Position numbers and translations under genes: made by a program. A stretch of DNA of 64,000 bases from Sphingomonas sp. S2M10 (GTDB lineage Bacteria > Pseudomonadota > Alphaproteobacteria > Sphingomonadales > Sphingomonadaceae): NCBI RefSeq assembly GCF_012650175.1, contig NZ_JAAILI010000005.1, forward strand, positions 43,835 through 107,834. The letters are read 5' to 3'. Shown in pieces: positions 33,347-42,856 of the stretch. The notes below the pieces were generated by a model, which was not told where the DNA came from, ran no database searches, and worked only from the letters and a program-made list of their open reading frames with translations. Position 1 is the first letter of the stretch, and each line of letters begins with the position of its first letter.

Positions 33347-34378
33347 ATGGAGTGGCTTCAGACGCTGCGCCGGGCCCTGATGCTGGGCGCCCTGATGCTG
33401 GGCGTGCCGGCGGCGGCACAAACTCCCCCGGGTGCGCCCGAAACGCCGGCCGTCGATCCGGCCAAGGCCTATCTGTTCGCGCACATGACCAAGGCGCGCT
33501 ACGGCGTGCTCCATTATTCGGTCAGCGTCGATGGGCTGCACTGGACACCGCTAAAGGGCGGGCGCCCGATCTCGAGCGACTATCATGGCCATGCCTCGAT
33601 CGCGCGCGGGCCGGACGGCCGCTACTATCTCGTCGGCAACCGCAGCGACGACGATCCACTAATCCGCTTCTGGGTATCGGACGATCTGATCCGCTGGACA
33701 CCCTTCGGCACCTATCGGCCGGATCTCGCGAACATTCCCGCCCACCCCCATACGCTGCAGCGGATCGGCGCCCCCAAGCTGTTCTTCGACACGGCCTCGG
33801 GCCAGTTTCTGCTGAGCTGGCACACGCCGAATGAGGACGGCGATGCCCGCGATCCGGAACGCTATTGGGCAAGCCAGCGCACGCTCTACGTGCTGTCGAA
33901 GGATTTGCGGAGCTTCGCCGGCAAGCCCCGCCGCCTCTTCTCCTGGGAGATGGCGACGATCGACACCCTCCTCCAACGCGACGACCATGGCGGCTATTGC
34001 GCGATCCTGAAGGACGAGCGCTATCCGAGCTATGACTGGACGACGGGCAAGACGATCCGGATCAGCTGCGCGCCCGGTCTGCTAGGTCCCTACCCGCTGC
34101 CCGGCGCCCCCGTCAGCCCCAACTTTCGCGAGGCCCCTACGCTGATCCGGTCCCCGGACGGCGCGGACTGGTTTCTCTATTACGAGCAATATGCCGGCAC
34201 CAGCTACGGCCTTTCCAGAGCGCCGACGCTGCATGGGCCCTGGTTCCAGGTCTCGGGCAACACCGGCGTGCCCGGATGGGATCGCTACACGATGCCGGCG
34301 GACCTTCGCCACGGATCGATGATCGGCATCAGCCGCCGGCAATATGACGCTCTTCGGAAGGCATTCCCCACCTCATGA
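33347..34378 (+). CDS. GH43-like beta-propeller glycosidase
   Basis: This is a 343-aa exported protein (signal peptide to about residue 24). The repeated blade pattern (HASIARGPDGRYYLVGN, RFWVSDDLIRWTPFG, ATDTLL-like and REAPTLIRSPDGADWFLYYE segments) is typical of GH43/GH32-clan five-bladed propellers. The exact subfamily is unclear, and I cannot place all three acidic residues with confidence; the Glu in REAPTL is the likely general acid. AAAGGAG precedes the ATG at 33347. Its stop overlaps the next gene's start as ATGA. Confidence 0.7.
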   Translation: MEWLQTLRRALMLGALMLGVPAAAQTPPGAPETPAVDPAKAYLFAHMTKARYGVLHYSVSVDGLHWTPLKGGRPISSDYHGHASIARGPDGRYYLVGNRSDDDPLIRFWVSDDLIRWTPFGTYRPDLANIPAHPHTLQRIGAPKLFFDTASGQFLLSWHTPNEDGDARDPERYWASQRTLYVLSKDLRSFAGKPRRLFSWEMATIDTLLQRDDHGGYCAILKDERYPSYDWTTGKTIRISCAPGLLGPYPLPGAPVSPNFREAPTLIRSPDGADWFLYYEQYAGTSYGLSRAPTLHGPWFQVSGNTGVPGWDRYTMPADLRHGSMIGISRRQYDALRKAFPTS

Positions 34379-35370
34379 TCCAGGCGCTCCTCCCGCTCGC
34401 ACTGCTCGTCCTTGGCGTTCCTTCCGCAGCGCAGTCGGCGGAAGAATTCCGGAACCCGCTGCTCGATTCGGGTCCGGATCCGTGGATCGTTCGCGACGGT
34501 GCGACCTATTACTATATGAACACGCTCGGTAACCGGCTCGCGCTTCGCAGGACCCGGGACCTCACCCGCCTTGCCGAGGCGCCGGAAGTGACGGTGTGGA
34601 CCCCGCCCGCCCGGGGTGCGAACGCCCAGTCGATCTGGGCGCCCGAACTGCACCGCATCGGCGGCAAATGGTATCTCTACTACACCGCCGCGGCGTCGGG
34701 GCAGGACAACGATGCGCACCGCGGCATCTTCGTGCTGGAAAATGCCGGTCGTGACCCCATGCGCGGCATGTGGATCGATCGCGGCCGGCTGAAGACCGCA
34801 CGGACCGGCATCGACGGCACGAGCTTCGCCTATCGCGGCAGGCGCTATTTCGCCTATTCGGCCTATGACGGCCCTGACAGCGTGCTCCGGATCGTACGCA
34901 TGGCCAATCCCTGGACGCTCACCGGGCCGGAGACCACGGTCGCCCGCCCCGATCGCGCGTGGGAGCGGCAGGGCGGCCGCCAGATCGTGGAAGGGCCGGA
35001 GTTCCTCCAGGGCCCCAAAGGCACGCTCTACCTGACCTATTCGGGCAGCGCCTGCTGGTCGGACGGCTATGCGTTGGGCTTGCTGCGTGCCCCGGCGGGC
35101 AGCGACCCGCTGGACGCGGCAGCGTGGACCAAGGCGGCGGAGCCGATCCTTTCGACGACGCCGTCGGAGGGAGTCTTCGCCCCTGGTCACAACGGGTTCT
35201 TCACGACGCCCGCGGGTGAGACCTGGATCGTCTACCATGCCAATCCGGCACCCGCGATGGGGTGCAGTGCCCGCCGCTCGCCCCGGATCCAGCGCGTACG
35301 CTGGGACGGCGACACGCCGGTACTCGACAAGGCTGCAGGCGTGGTCCGGCCGCTCGCCCGGCCCCGCTGA
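34375..35370 (+). CDS. Glycoside hydrolase family 43 enzyme
   Basis: This is a 331-aa exported five-bladed propeller (signal peptide to about residue 20). The catalytic residues are visible as Asp35 (SGPDPWIVRDG), Asp147 (GIDGTSF) and Glu206 (IVEGPEF). Blade motifs SIWAPELHRIGGKWYLYYT and HNGFFTTPAGETWIVYHA match arabinosidase/xylosidase subfamilies. It overlaps the preceding GH43-like gene (ATGA), so both are made together. Substrate is probably an arabinose- or xylose-containing glycan; this is inference. Confidence 0.85.
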   Translation: MIQALLPLALLVLGVPSAAQSAEEFRNPLLDSGPDPWIVRDGATYYYMNTLGNRLALRRTRDLTRLAEAPEVTVWTPPARGANAQSIWAPELHRIGGKWYLYYTAAASGQDNDAHRGIFVLENAGRDPMRGMWIDRGRLKTARTGIDGTSFAYRGRRYFAYSAYDGPDSVLRIVRMANPWTLTGPETTVARPDRAWERQGGRQIVEGPEFLQGPKGTLYLTYSGSACWSDGYALGLLRAPAGSDPLDAAAWTKAAEPILSTTPSEGVFAPGHNGFFTTPAGETWIVYHANPAPAMGCSARRSPRIQRVRWDGDTPVLDKAAGVVRPLARPR

Positions 35371-35515
35371 GCGACTGCACCCGCAACTGTCACGCGAGCT
35401 TCATCGATCGCCTGTAGGGGGAGAAAAAAGCCGGTAAATTCAGACCGAAGGGGCGGACCGTCATGGCGCGAGCCATCAGGGTATCGGCACCAGCCTGCCA
35501 AGTGCGCTGGTTCCG

Positions 35516-36052
35516 ATGACAGAGCTGAGCGTGATTGCCGGCAGCCGCCGCGCGGCGGCGGAAGAAGTGGCGCTCCGCGCCGCGCTGCATCGATTCGTCC
35601 GATCCCGCCTGCAGGATCCCCATGACGGCGAGGATATCGTGCAGGAAACCTATATCCGGCTGTACGATTATCGCCGCTCCCGCGCGGTTGCCGATGTCGG
35701 TGCCTTCTGCTTCGCGGTTGCGCGCAACCTGGTGTGGGATCATTTCCGCCGGCTGCGTGCCCAGCCACGCCATGCCGAGCTGGCCGAGGATATTGCCTGC
35801 CCCCAGCCCTGCGCCGAGGAAGTGCTCGACTATCGCCAGCGGGTCGAGATCCTGGTCCGCGCCTTGCGCGTGATGCCGCCGCTCCGCCGCGAAATCTTTC
35901 TGCGGCGCCGGCTGGACGGGGTGGCCGTAGCGATCATCGCCGCCGACCTGGGCATGAGCGTCGCTGCCGTCGAGAAGCATTGCGTGCGCGCGGTTGCCGA
36001 TCTGCGCGCGGCGCTGGAACGCCGCGGCCTGCCCGGGGGCGCAGCGCGATGA
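35516..36052 (+). CDS. FecI-family ECF sigma factor
   Basis: This is a 178-aa sigma-70 family protein of the ECF type. Region 2 (DGEDIVQETYIRLYDY, VARNLVWDHFRR) lies at about residues 35-80. Region 4 (ALRVMPPLRREIFLRRRLDG, then LGMSVAAVEKHCVRAVADLR) lies at about 120-170. It is coupled to a FecR-type anti-sigma factor by ATGA and followed by an STN-containing TonB receptor, the standard cell-surface signalling set. The signal is probably a glycan fragment rather than iron, judging by context. Confidence 0.9.
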   Translation: MTELSVIAGSRRAAAEEVALRAALHRFVRSRLQDPHDGEDIVQETYIRLYDYRRSRAVADVGAFCFAVARNLVWDHFRRLRAQPRHAELAEDIACPQPCAEEVLDYRQRVEILVRALRVMPPLRREIFLRRRLDGVAVAIIAADLGMSVAAVEKHCVRAVADLRAALERRGLPGGAAR

Positions 36053-37008
36053 ACCCCGGTTCCACCCGCCGTGCCGCGTTGCACGAAGCCGCACGCTGGG
36101 CAATGCGCGAGGACGACTCGGTACTGCGCGAGCCGCCGCCGGCCGCCGCCGCAGAGGTGCAGGCGATGCTCGACGATCGCGCCCTGTCCGACGCCATGGC
36201 GCAGCTGCCGCGCCTGTCGGACGCCGATATCCGCGCGATGCGCACCCGGCGCCGTGCCGCGATCGGCGCCGGCGGCATGCTCGGCATCGTCGCGATGGTC
36301 GGAATCGGCGGATGGCAGGCGGGTTGGTATCGCGCGCCCGACGCGCGGGCCGTACACTATGAAACGGCGCGCGGGCAGATGCTCGACGTGCCGCTGGCCG
36401 ACGGCTCTTCGCTTCACCTCAACGGCGACACCAGCCTGGACGTGACCCTTGCCGACGATCGCCGCAGCGTGACGATGGAGCGCGGCGAGGCCTATTTCGA
36501 CATCGCCCATCTGCCAGATCGCCCGTTCACGGTGCGTGCGCGCGGATCGGCGACGCAGGTGCTGGGGACCGCCTTCAACCTGGACATCGCCGCGGGCGGC
36601 GTCCGTCTCGCGGTCTATCGCGGCGCGGTACGCTTCGGCAACGCAACGCCCGGCAGTGCGACGGTGGTCGTGCCCGCCGGCTGGCGATCGCGTTTCGCGG
36701 ACGGTCGCGCCCTGGCGCCGACCCGGTTCGATGCGGGCCAGAAGGACTGGCGCGACGGCTGGCTCGATATCGACGGGATGGCGCTCGGCGACCTGATCGA
36801 TGCGCTTAACCGGCGCGGCGGCCCGCTGATCGCGCCGCCGCCGCCCGGCCTGCGCGGTATCGCGGTCTCCGGCCGTTTCCGCCTGGATTCCCCGCGCGAC
36901 CTGCTCGACGCGATGGGGGCAGCCTATGGCTTCCGCACCGAGCGCTCGGATGGGGCATTGCGGCTGGTGCCGGCACCCGCGGACGACGCAAATCCGTCAC
37001 ATCCATGA
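36049..37008 (+). CDS. FecR-family anti-sigma regulator
   Basis: This is a 319-aa inner-membrane regulator. The N-terminal cytoplasmic part (about residues 1-80) has an ARWAMREDDS segment. One transmembrane helix lies at about 80-100. The periplasmic FecR domain (about 105-205) reads YETARGQMLDVPLADGSSLH and MERGEAYFDIAHLPDRPF. A C-terminal STN-like signalling module follows (about 230-310). It senses the loaded receptor and controls the FecI-type sigma factor encoded just upstream. Confidence 0.9.
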   Translation: MNPGSTRRAALHEAARWAMREDDSVLREPPPAAAAEVQAMLDDRALSDAMAQLPRLSDADIRAMRTRRRAAIGAGGMLGIVAMVGIGGWQAGWYRAPDARAVHYETARGQMLDVPLADGSSLHLNGDTSLDVTLADDRRSVTMERGEAYFDIAHLPDRPFTVRARGSATQVLGTAFNLDIAAGGVRLAVYRGAVRFGNATPGSATVVVPAGWRSRFADGRALAPTRFDAGQKDWRDGWLDIDGMALGDLIDALNRRGGPLIAPPPPGLRGIAVSGRFRLDSPRDLLDAMGAAYGFRTERSDGALRLVPAPADDANPSHP

Positions 37009-37105
37009 CATCGCACTGCAGCAAAATTCTTTTGTCCGGAAGCTGATCCCTCTCCGTCTTCCTCGCTGACGGCGCACGCGCGCCGGAGCGGAGGGAAGAC
37101 CAACC

Positions 37106-40099
37106 ATGAATCGCATCCAGGGAATTTCACGCATGGCCGTAGCCATCCTGCTGGCAGCGCCCGTCATCGCGCAGGCGCACGCCGCCGACGCGGCGCTGGC
37201 CGCGCAGCGCCATTTCGACATCGCGCCGACCGATCTGCGCAGCGCGATCTCGCAATTCTCCCAAGCGACCGGCCTGCAGGTCGTCGTCGCGCCTTCCGCG
37301 GTTGCCGGTCGCCGCACCGCCGGCGTACGCGGCGCGCTGACCGCGCGCGCGGCGCTCGATCAACTGCTGCGCGGCTCGAACCTCAGCGCGGCCGTGCATG
37401 GCGGCATCGTCGTGCTCACGCCGTCGCGCGCCGCCCCCGCGCCGCGCCGCGTCGTCCGCAGCGAAGCCGCCGCGCCCCTCGCGGCCGCGCGGCAGCAGGC
37501 GGCTGCCGTCGAAGCGCAAGATCCCGACACCGCCGAGATCGTCGTCTCGGGCTATCGCGAGAGCATCATCGCCGCGCAGGAACTCAAGCGTCGGGCCGTG
37601 GGCGCCGAGGACGACATCGTCGCCACCGATATCGCCGCCTTTCCCGACCTGAACCTTGCCGAATCGCTGCAGCGCGTGCCCGGCATCACCATCACCCGCG
37701 ATACCGGCGAGGGCCGGCAGATCGCGCTGCGCGGCCTGGGCGCCGATTTCACCCGCACCCAGCTGAACGGCATGGAAGTGCTGGGCAACACCGCCTCGGG
37801 CATGGACAATCGCGGCTCGGTCAGCCGCTCGCGCTCGTTCGACTACAGCCTGTTCGCCTCGGAACTGTTCAACCGCGTCTCGGTGCAGAAATCCTATGCC
37901 GCCGAGCAGGACGAAGGCGGTCTCGCGGGCACCGTGCAGCTCACCACCGCCAAGCCGTTCGACTATGCGGGCAACAAGTTCGTCGTCTCGGCCAAGGGAC
38001 AGACCAACACCAACACCAGCGGCGTGACGCCGCGCGCGGTGGCGCTGGCCTCGGTCCGCTCGGGTGATTGGGGCGCGCTGCTCTCGGTCGCCTACAGCAA
38101 GATCAAGAGCAACGAATATGGCTATCGCAGCTGGGGCTGGGGGCCGACCAAATATGCCGCGAAGAATATCGGCCCCGAAATCGACGCCGATACCCGCGCC
38201 AAGCTGCTCGCCGGCGTCTACCAGCCGACCGCCCAATCACCTTCGACCTGGTACACCGACCGGCAGCGGCTCGGCGTCACCTCCTCGGTCCAATATCACC
38301 CGGGTGACCATTTCAAGCTCGACGTCGACTTCCTCTATGGTCGCCTCTGGGACCATCGCGACGACTATGCGCTGGCGACCGCAGGCAGCAACCCGCTTAC
38401 CGGTTCGTCGGTCAGCGGTACCCAGGTGATCCGCAGCGCGGTGATCGACAACACGAACACGCTGCGCGCCGCCAGCTATACCGGCATCGACCTGCGTTCG
38501 GAGCATCACATCGTCGAGAACCACACCGATTTCTACCAGGGCGTCGCCAATCTCAGCTGGAAGCTCAGCGACCGGCTGACGCTGCGCGCGCTCGGCGGCT
38601 ATGAGGAATCGGATTTCGGCCAGCCGGTGTTCGACAAGGTCTTCATGGAGGCCAAGCAGACCGCGTTCAGCTACGACACGCGCCCGCAGATCCCGGTCAA
38701 CACCTATGGCATCGCGCTCACCGATCCGAACCTGTGGACCGTCCAGCGGCTCGACGTCCAGGAAAACAAGATCGTCAACCGCTACGCCAACGGCAAGCTC
38801 AGCGCCGACTACGACTTCGGCAACGGCCTGACCCTGAAGGCGGGCGGCGCCTACAAGCACTTCACCAACAGCGGCTACACCTGGGCCAACAAGGTGTTCC
38901 ACAACGTGCCGGCGAACATTCCGGTGTCGAACGACCTGAAGCAGCTGGTCGGCCCCAAGACGCTGCTCCAGTACATCGTCGGCAATGTCGACGGCGTCTA
39001 TGCCGCAATCGGCGACAAGCGCGACCTTACTGCCGCCAATCTTCAGGCTGGCAGCGACTACAAGGTTGACGAGAAGACCTGGAACGGCTTCGCCCAGCTC
39101 GATCTCGACACGCAGGTCGGCGGGATGCGGCTGCGTGCCAATGCCGGCGTCCGCTATTTCTCGACCGACCTCACCTCGTCGGGCAATCTCGCGGTCGGCA
39201 CCGCCTTCGTGCCGGTGGTGATCGAGAACAACACCCATGGCTGGCTGCCCGCCGCCAACCTCGCGCTCGACCTGACCAGGACGCTGGTGTTCCGCCTCAG
39301 CGCCGATCGCAACATCAACCGCCCGGGCCTGGGCGATCTCGCCGCGGCAGGGTCGATCACCACCCGCCCGAACGGCGGCAGCCTCAGCCTCGGCAATCCG
39401 TTCCTGAAGCCGTACAAGGCGACGTCGGTCGAAACCTCGCTCGAATGGTATATGGACAGCCGCGGCTTCGCCTCGATCGGCTTCTTCTACAAGGACATGG
39501 ACAGCTATATCTCGCCGAGCACGACGACGATCCCCTATGGCCAGACCGGCCTGCCGCTGTCGCTGCTGATCCAGGGTCAGGACGCCAATACTCCGTATGA
39601 CGTGAGCCAGCCGATCAACGGCCCGGGCGCGGACATCAAGGGCGTCGAGGTTGCGGTGCAGCACGACTTCACGTTCCTGCCAGCGCCGTTCGATCACCTC
39701 GGCGTCACCGCGAACGGCACCTGGTTCGACGGCAACCAGCAGGGCAAGGTGGGCAACACCTTCGTCACGCTGCCGCTGTTCAACCTCTCGAAATGGGCGG
39801 CCAACGCGACGCTCTATTACGAGGACAAGGATTGGGGCATTCGCGTCTCCGACGCCTATCGCAGCAAATATTATACCGGCCTCGGCACCATCGGGAATGT
39901 CGGCGACTGGATCGAGAGCACCCACAATATCGACTTCCAGGCGCATGTGAATCTGCGCCCCGGCATCCGCCTGATCGCCGAGGGCATCAACCTCACCAAC
40001 CAGCCGATCCAGCAATTCGCCGGCGGCGATATCGCGCGGCGGGTGGTCTACACCACCAGCGGCCGCACCTTCACGCTGGGCTTCAGCGCGGAGTTCTGA
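37106..40099 (+). CDS. TonB-dependent receptor with STN signalling domain
   Basis: This is a 997-aa transducer-type receptor. It has a signal peptide (to about residue 26), an STN domain (about 35-110; HFDIAPTDLRSAISQFSQAT), a TonB-box-like segment (DTAEIVVSGYRES), a plug (AFPDLNLAESLQRVPGITIT, IALRGLGADFTRTQLNGMEV) and a barrel ending in FTLGFSAEF. STN contacts FecR, so the receptor both imports a ligand and reports it. A GGAGGG stretch precedes the ATG at somewhat long spacing. A hairpin terminator lies after the stop. Confidence 0.9.
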   Translation: MNRIQGISRMAVAILLAAPVIAQAHAADAALAAQRHFDIAPTDLRSAISQFSQATGLQVVVAPSAVAGRRTAGVRGALTARAALDQLLRGSNLSAAVHGGIVVLTPSRAAPAPRRVVRSEAAAPLAAARQQAAAVEAQDPDTAEIVVSGYRESIIAAQELKRRAVGAEDDIVATDIAAFPDLNLAESLQRVPGITITRDTGEGRQIALRGLGADFTRTQLNGMEVLGNTASGMDNRGSVSRSRSFDYSLFASELFNRVSVQKSYAAEQDEGGLAGTVQLTTAKPFDYAGNKFVVSAKGQTNTNTSGVTPRAVALASVRSGDWGALLSVAYSKIKSNEYGYRSWGWGPTKYAAKNIGPEIDADTRAKLLAGVYQPTAQSPSTWYTDRQRLGVTSSVQYHPGDHFKLDVDFLYGRLWDHRDDYALATAGSNPLTGSSVSGTQVIRSAVIDNTNTLRAASYTGIDLRSEHHIVENHTDFYQGVANLSWKLSDRLTLRALGGYEESDFGQPVFDKVFMEAKQTAFSYDTRPQIPVNTYGIALTDPNLWTVQRLDVQENKIVNRYANGKLSADYDFGNGLTLKAGGAYKHFTNSGYTWANKVFHNVPANIPVSNDLKQLVGPKTLLQYIVGNVDGVYAAIGDKRDLTAANLQAGSDYKVDEKTWNGFAQLDLDTQVGGMRLRANAGVRYFSTDLTSSGNLAVGTAFVPVVIENNTHGWLPAANLALDLTRTLVFRLSADRNINRPGLGDLAAAGSITTRPNGGSLSLGNPFLKPYKATSVETSLEWYMDSRGFASIGFFYKDMDSYISPSTTTIPYGQTGLPLSLLIQGQDANTPYDVSQPINGPGADIKGVEVAVQHDFTFLPAPFDHLGVTANGTWFDGNQQGKVGNTFVTLPLFNLSKWAANATLYYEDKDWGIRVSDAYRSKYYTGLGTIGNVGDWIESTHNIDFQAHVNLRPGIRLIAEGINLTNQPIQQFAGGDIARRVVYTTSGRTFTLGFSAEF

Positions 40100-40110
40100 G
40101 GCGTAAGAAA

Positions 40111-40138
40111 ACCCGCCCCGGTACGTGCCGGGGCGGGT
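40111..40138. terminator. Hairpin terminator between convergent genes
   Basis: The perfect 11-bp stem ACCCGCCCCGG / CCGGGGCGGGT has a 6-base loop. Read on the minus strand it is followed by TTTTCTTAC, so it is a good intrinsic terminator for the small minus-strand gene ending at 40196. For the TonB receptor (stop at 40099) it offers the hairpin without a U-tract. Confidence 0.8.
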
Positions 40139-40195
40139 CTCGGGGATATCGGAAGGGCGGCAGCGGGCACTCCGTTGCCGCCCTTCTTTCGCCGT

Positions 40196-40660
40196 TCAGC
40201 CGCGCGGGCGCCCTTGCACGACGGCCAGGCGGATATGGAACAGGTTCTCGGAGATCTCCTCCATCTGCACCGGTCCGCTGGCGGCATAGCCCAGCGCCTC
40301 CACCGTGCGCGCCAGCCCGCCGAGCAGCATCTCCTGCCGCTTGGCGAGGAAGGCATCGTCGGTGGGCGGCGGGATCGTCGCGGTAACCGCGCAGCCGCGC
40401 GCGTCGCAGCCGAACGCCACGTCCCGCAACAGCGGATAGGCCTGGCGGACCTGCGCCTCGACCTGCGCCGGCGCAGCACCGACGGCAATCGACGCACTCG
40501 CCACCCGCTGCACCCGCGGTCCCGCTTCGGGCTGGGTAGAGATGGCGACGACGCCCTGCGGCACCGTCGTCGGTGCCGACCCCGCTTTGCCGAACAGCCC
40601 ATAGCCCGCAGCCAATGCCGCCAGCGCCCCGCCGGCGACCAGCACCCGGATATGTTTCAT
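40196..40660 (-). CDS. Small exported or membrane-anchored hypothetical protein
   Basis: This is a 154-aa protein. The N-terminus is a signal peptide or anchor (MKHIRVLVAGGALAALAAGY). The mature part contains one likely disulphide pair in FGCDARGCAVTATI and an amphipathic helix (DAFLAKRQEMLLGGLARTVE). The family was not recognised. AGGGAGG lies 7 bases before the ATG at 40660. It follows the NPP1-like gene by about 60 bases on the same strand, so the two may be co-expressed. Confidence 0.65.
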   Translation of the reverse strand: MKHIRVLVAGGALAALAAGYGLFGKAGSAPTTVPQGVVAISTQPEAGPRVQRVASASIAVGAAPAQVEAQVRQAYPLLRDVAFGCDARGCAVTATIPPPTDDAFLAKRQEMLLGGLARTVEALGYAASGPVQMEEISENLFHIRLAVVQGRPRG

Positions 40661-40722
40661 GTCCTGCCCTCCCTGGCGAAGATCCCCGCGCCGCCGCAAG
40701 ACGACGCGGGGAACCATTCCGA

Positions 40723-41586
40723 TCAGCAGATCGTCGAACCGGCCGGGCAGCCCGGCGAGTTCGCGCCCGCATCGACGTCCGGGTTGAACCCCGGCGTGAT
40801 GCTGGTGTTGAGCGCGGCCTTCAGCGACGAGGCGAAGCGCGCGTCCTTGATCTCGAAATTGCCGCTGCCGAAATCATAATTGGCGACGGCATTGCGCACC
40901 GCGAGCGACGGATAGCCGTTCCAGCTGATCAGCGGCTGGATGACCCAGGCGCCGGTGCCGTTTTCGGCGGGCTCGTCGCTGCCATCGGTCTTCGAGAAGC
41001 GGAACAGGTGCGAGAAGCCCCAGGTCTCGTAATGGAAGACCATCTTCACATGCTGGCCGCCGTTCGCATCGGTCTGGAAGCGGAGCTGACCGTCCTTGGT
41101 CGCGCGCGTTTCCCATTTGCCGTGTGCGCCGCGGGTGACGCCGACGACGGCGCTGTTGGTGCCCGCATCGGTGGTCCAGACGATAACCGTCTCCCAGTCA
41201 TAGGCGTGCGAGAAATCCGACTGCCAGAAATAGGCATAGACCCGCGCGCAATAGCCATTGTTGCAGCGCGCCCGGACATAGGCGTTGCTGGTGCGCAGAT
41301 AGTTGGTGTTGCGGCAGGAGGCGGGCGGCTTGGTCGCGTAGGTCGAGGCCTTCGCGCTGATCGCGCCGGCACTGTTCACCGCGGGCACGTTGAAACAGAC
41401 ATCGGTGTCGAAATCGAGTGCCGGCTGGAAGCGCTTGTCGAGCGCGGTTGCCAGTTCCGGCAGCGGCGCGACCGGGGCCGGCCAGCCCTGCGCCTGCGCC
41501 GCCTCGATCGGCAGCACGGCAAGCGCGGCGAGCGCCGCCTTTGGCAGAAGATGACGGATGGTGGTTGTTGCACGTCCCTGTTTCAT
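40723..41586 (-). CDS. NPP1/NLP-like (necrosis-inducing protein family) secreted protein
   Basis: This is a 287-aa protein with a signal peptide (cleavage about residue 32, AQA/QGW). The central motif SHAYDWETVIVW (residues about 126-137) corresponds to the NLP heptapeptide GHRHDWE and following strand. His, Asp, Trp and Glu are kept, but the first residues differ. Conserved Cys pairs (about Cys91, 108, 113) and the domain length also fit. NLPs of plant pathogens bind sphingolipids and permeabilise eudicot membranes. Cytolytic activity here is not assured because the motif is altered. GGAG precedes the ATG at 41586. Confidence 0.75.
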   Translation of the reverse strand: MKQGRATTTIRHLLPKAALAALAVLPIEAAQAQGWPAPVAPLPELATALDKRFQPALDFDTDVCFNVPAVNSAGAISAKASTYATKPPASCRNTNYLRTSNAYVRARCNNGYCARVYAYFWQSDFSHAYDWETVIVWTTDAGTNSAVVGVTRGAHGKWETRATKDGQLRFQTDANGGQHVKMVFHYETWGFSHLFRFSKTDGSDEPAENGTGAWVIQPLISWNGYPSLAVRNAVANYDFGSGNFEIKDARFASSLKAALNTSITPGFNPDVDAGANSPGCPAGSTIC

Positions 41587-41854
41587 ACGATCTCCATGCA
41601 GGTCCCAAAGCGGCTGCGCGTTACGTCGTCCGACGGCCGCGAGGGACCGCCCGCGACCTGGAGATTTGGCAAATCGGAGCGATGGCGAGCGGGGTGGCAG
41701 AACATCCGGCTCGACGTTCATCAGGGAAGACGCAGCCAGGCCCTGCCCCGGACAATTTTTATTTTCGGCGTTGGACTATCCAGGCGTGCGGCGTGCCTTT
41801 CACCGCACGCTGCGCGCCTGCCGGTGCCGCCGGGCGGTGCCGGCGCCGGTGAAC

Positions 41855-42769
41855 CTAGTTGCCCTGGCGGAGATGGGCGGCCAGGAAATCGACGAACACC
41901 CGCACCCGCGCCGGCACCGCCTGGCCGCCGACGAACACCGCATGGATCTGCTCGACATCGCCCGGATTGAAGGCCTCGAGCAGCGGCACCAGCGTGCCGG
42001 CCGCCAGTTCCTCGGCGACGCTGAACGTGCCGACGCGCGCGACTCCGACGCCGAACGCCGCCAGCTGGCCCAGCGTCTCGCCGTTATTGGCCTCCACCCC
42101 GCCGCGCACCGAAAGCGCGAAGTCCCGCCCGTCGCGGCGGAACGGCCAGACCGGTTCGGAACGGCGGAAGCTGAAGTTGAGGCAATTGTGCCCGAAAAGG
42201 TCTTCCGGCTGTTGCGGGGTACCGTGCCGCGCCAGATAGGCGGGCGAGGCTACGATCACCCGGCCATTCTCGCCCAGCTTGCGCGCGGTGAGGCTGCTGT
42301 CGGGCAAGGGTCCGAAACGGACCGCCACGTCCGCCTGCCCCGCGGCGATGTCGACGATCGCGTCGGTCAGGGCGATGTCGATGAGAATGTCCGGGTAGAG
42401 CGCGGCGAACTTGCCGAGCAGCGGTACCACGCACAGCCGGCCGTGCGACAGTGCGGCGGTGATCCGCAGCCGCCCGCGCGGGCTTCCCTGGTCGGCGATC
42501 TGCTGCTCGGCATCGTCCAGGTCCGACAGAATGCGCCGGGCTGCCTGCAGATAGGCGCGCCCCTCGGCGGTGAGCGTGAGCGCGCGAGTGGAGCGCAGCA
42601 GCAGGCGCACGCCGAGCCGCGCCTCGACCCGGTCGATCGCGCGCGCCACGGCGGAAGGGCTCATTCCCAGCGTACGGCCCGCGCCCGAAAAGCTGCCCGC
42701 ATCCATCACCGCGGCGAACAGTGACAGCGCATGGGCACGATCGCTGCGGCCGTTCAGTTTTGCGTCCAT
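41855..42769 (-). CDS. LysR-family transcriptional regulator
   Basis: This is a 304-aa LTTR. The winged HTH lies at about residues 15-70 (SLFAAVMDAGSFSGAGRTLG, then SPSAVARAIDRVEARLGVRL). The effector-binding domain covers about 95-300, with GRLRITAALSHGRLCVVPLL at its start. It belongs to the AaeR/PecT-like group. It is divergent from the MFS transporter gene with an 87-base shared intergenic region, so it most likely controls that transporter and itself. Confidence 0.9.
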   Translation of the reverse strand: MDAKLNGRSDRAHALSLFAAVMDAGSFSGAGRTLGMSPSAVARAIDRVEARLGVRLLLRSTRALTLTAEGRAYLQAARRILSDLDDAEQQIADQGSPRGRLRITAALSHGRLCVVPLLGKFAALYPDILIDIALTDAIVDIAAGQADVAVRFGPLPDSSLTARKLGENGRVIVASPAYLARHGTPQQPEDLFGHNCLNFSFRRSEPVWPFRRDGRDFALSVRGGVEANNGETLGQLAAFGVGVARVGTFSVAEELAAGTLVPLLEAFNPGDVEQIHAVFVGGQAVPARVRVFVDFLAAHLRQGN

Positions 42770-42856
42770 CGCACAAATCCTTTGCGTTGCCGGGCGCTAC
42801 TGCAATCGCGACGTGCCGTCCATCTGTGCCCCGAACAGACAACAGGATGGTAGGTC

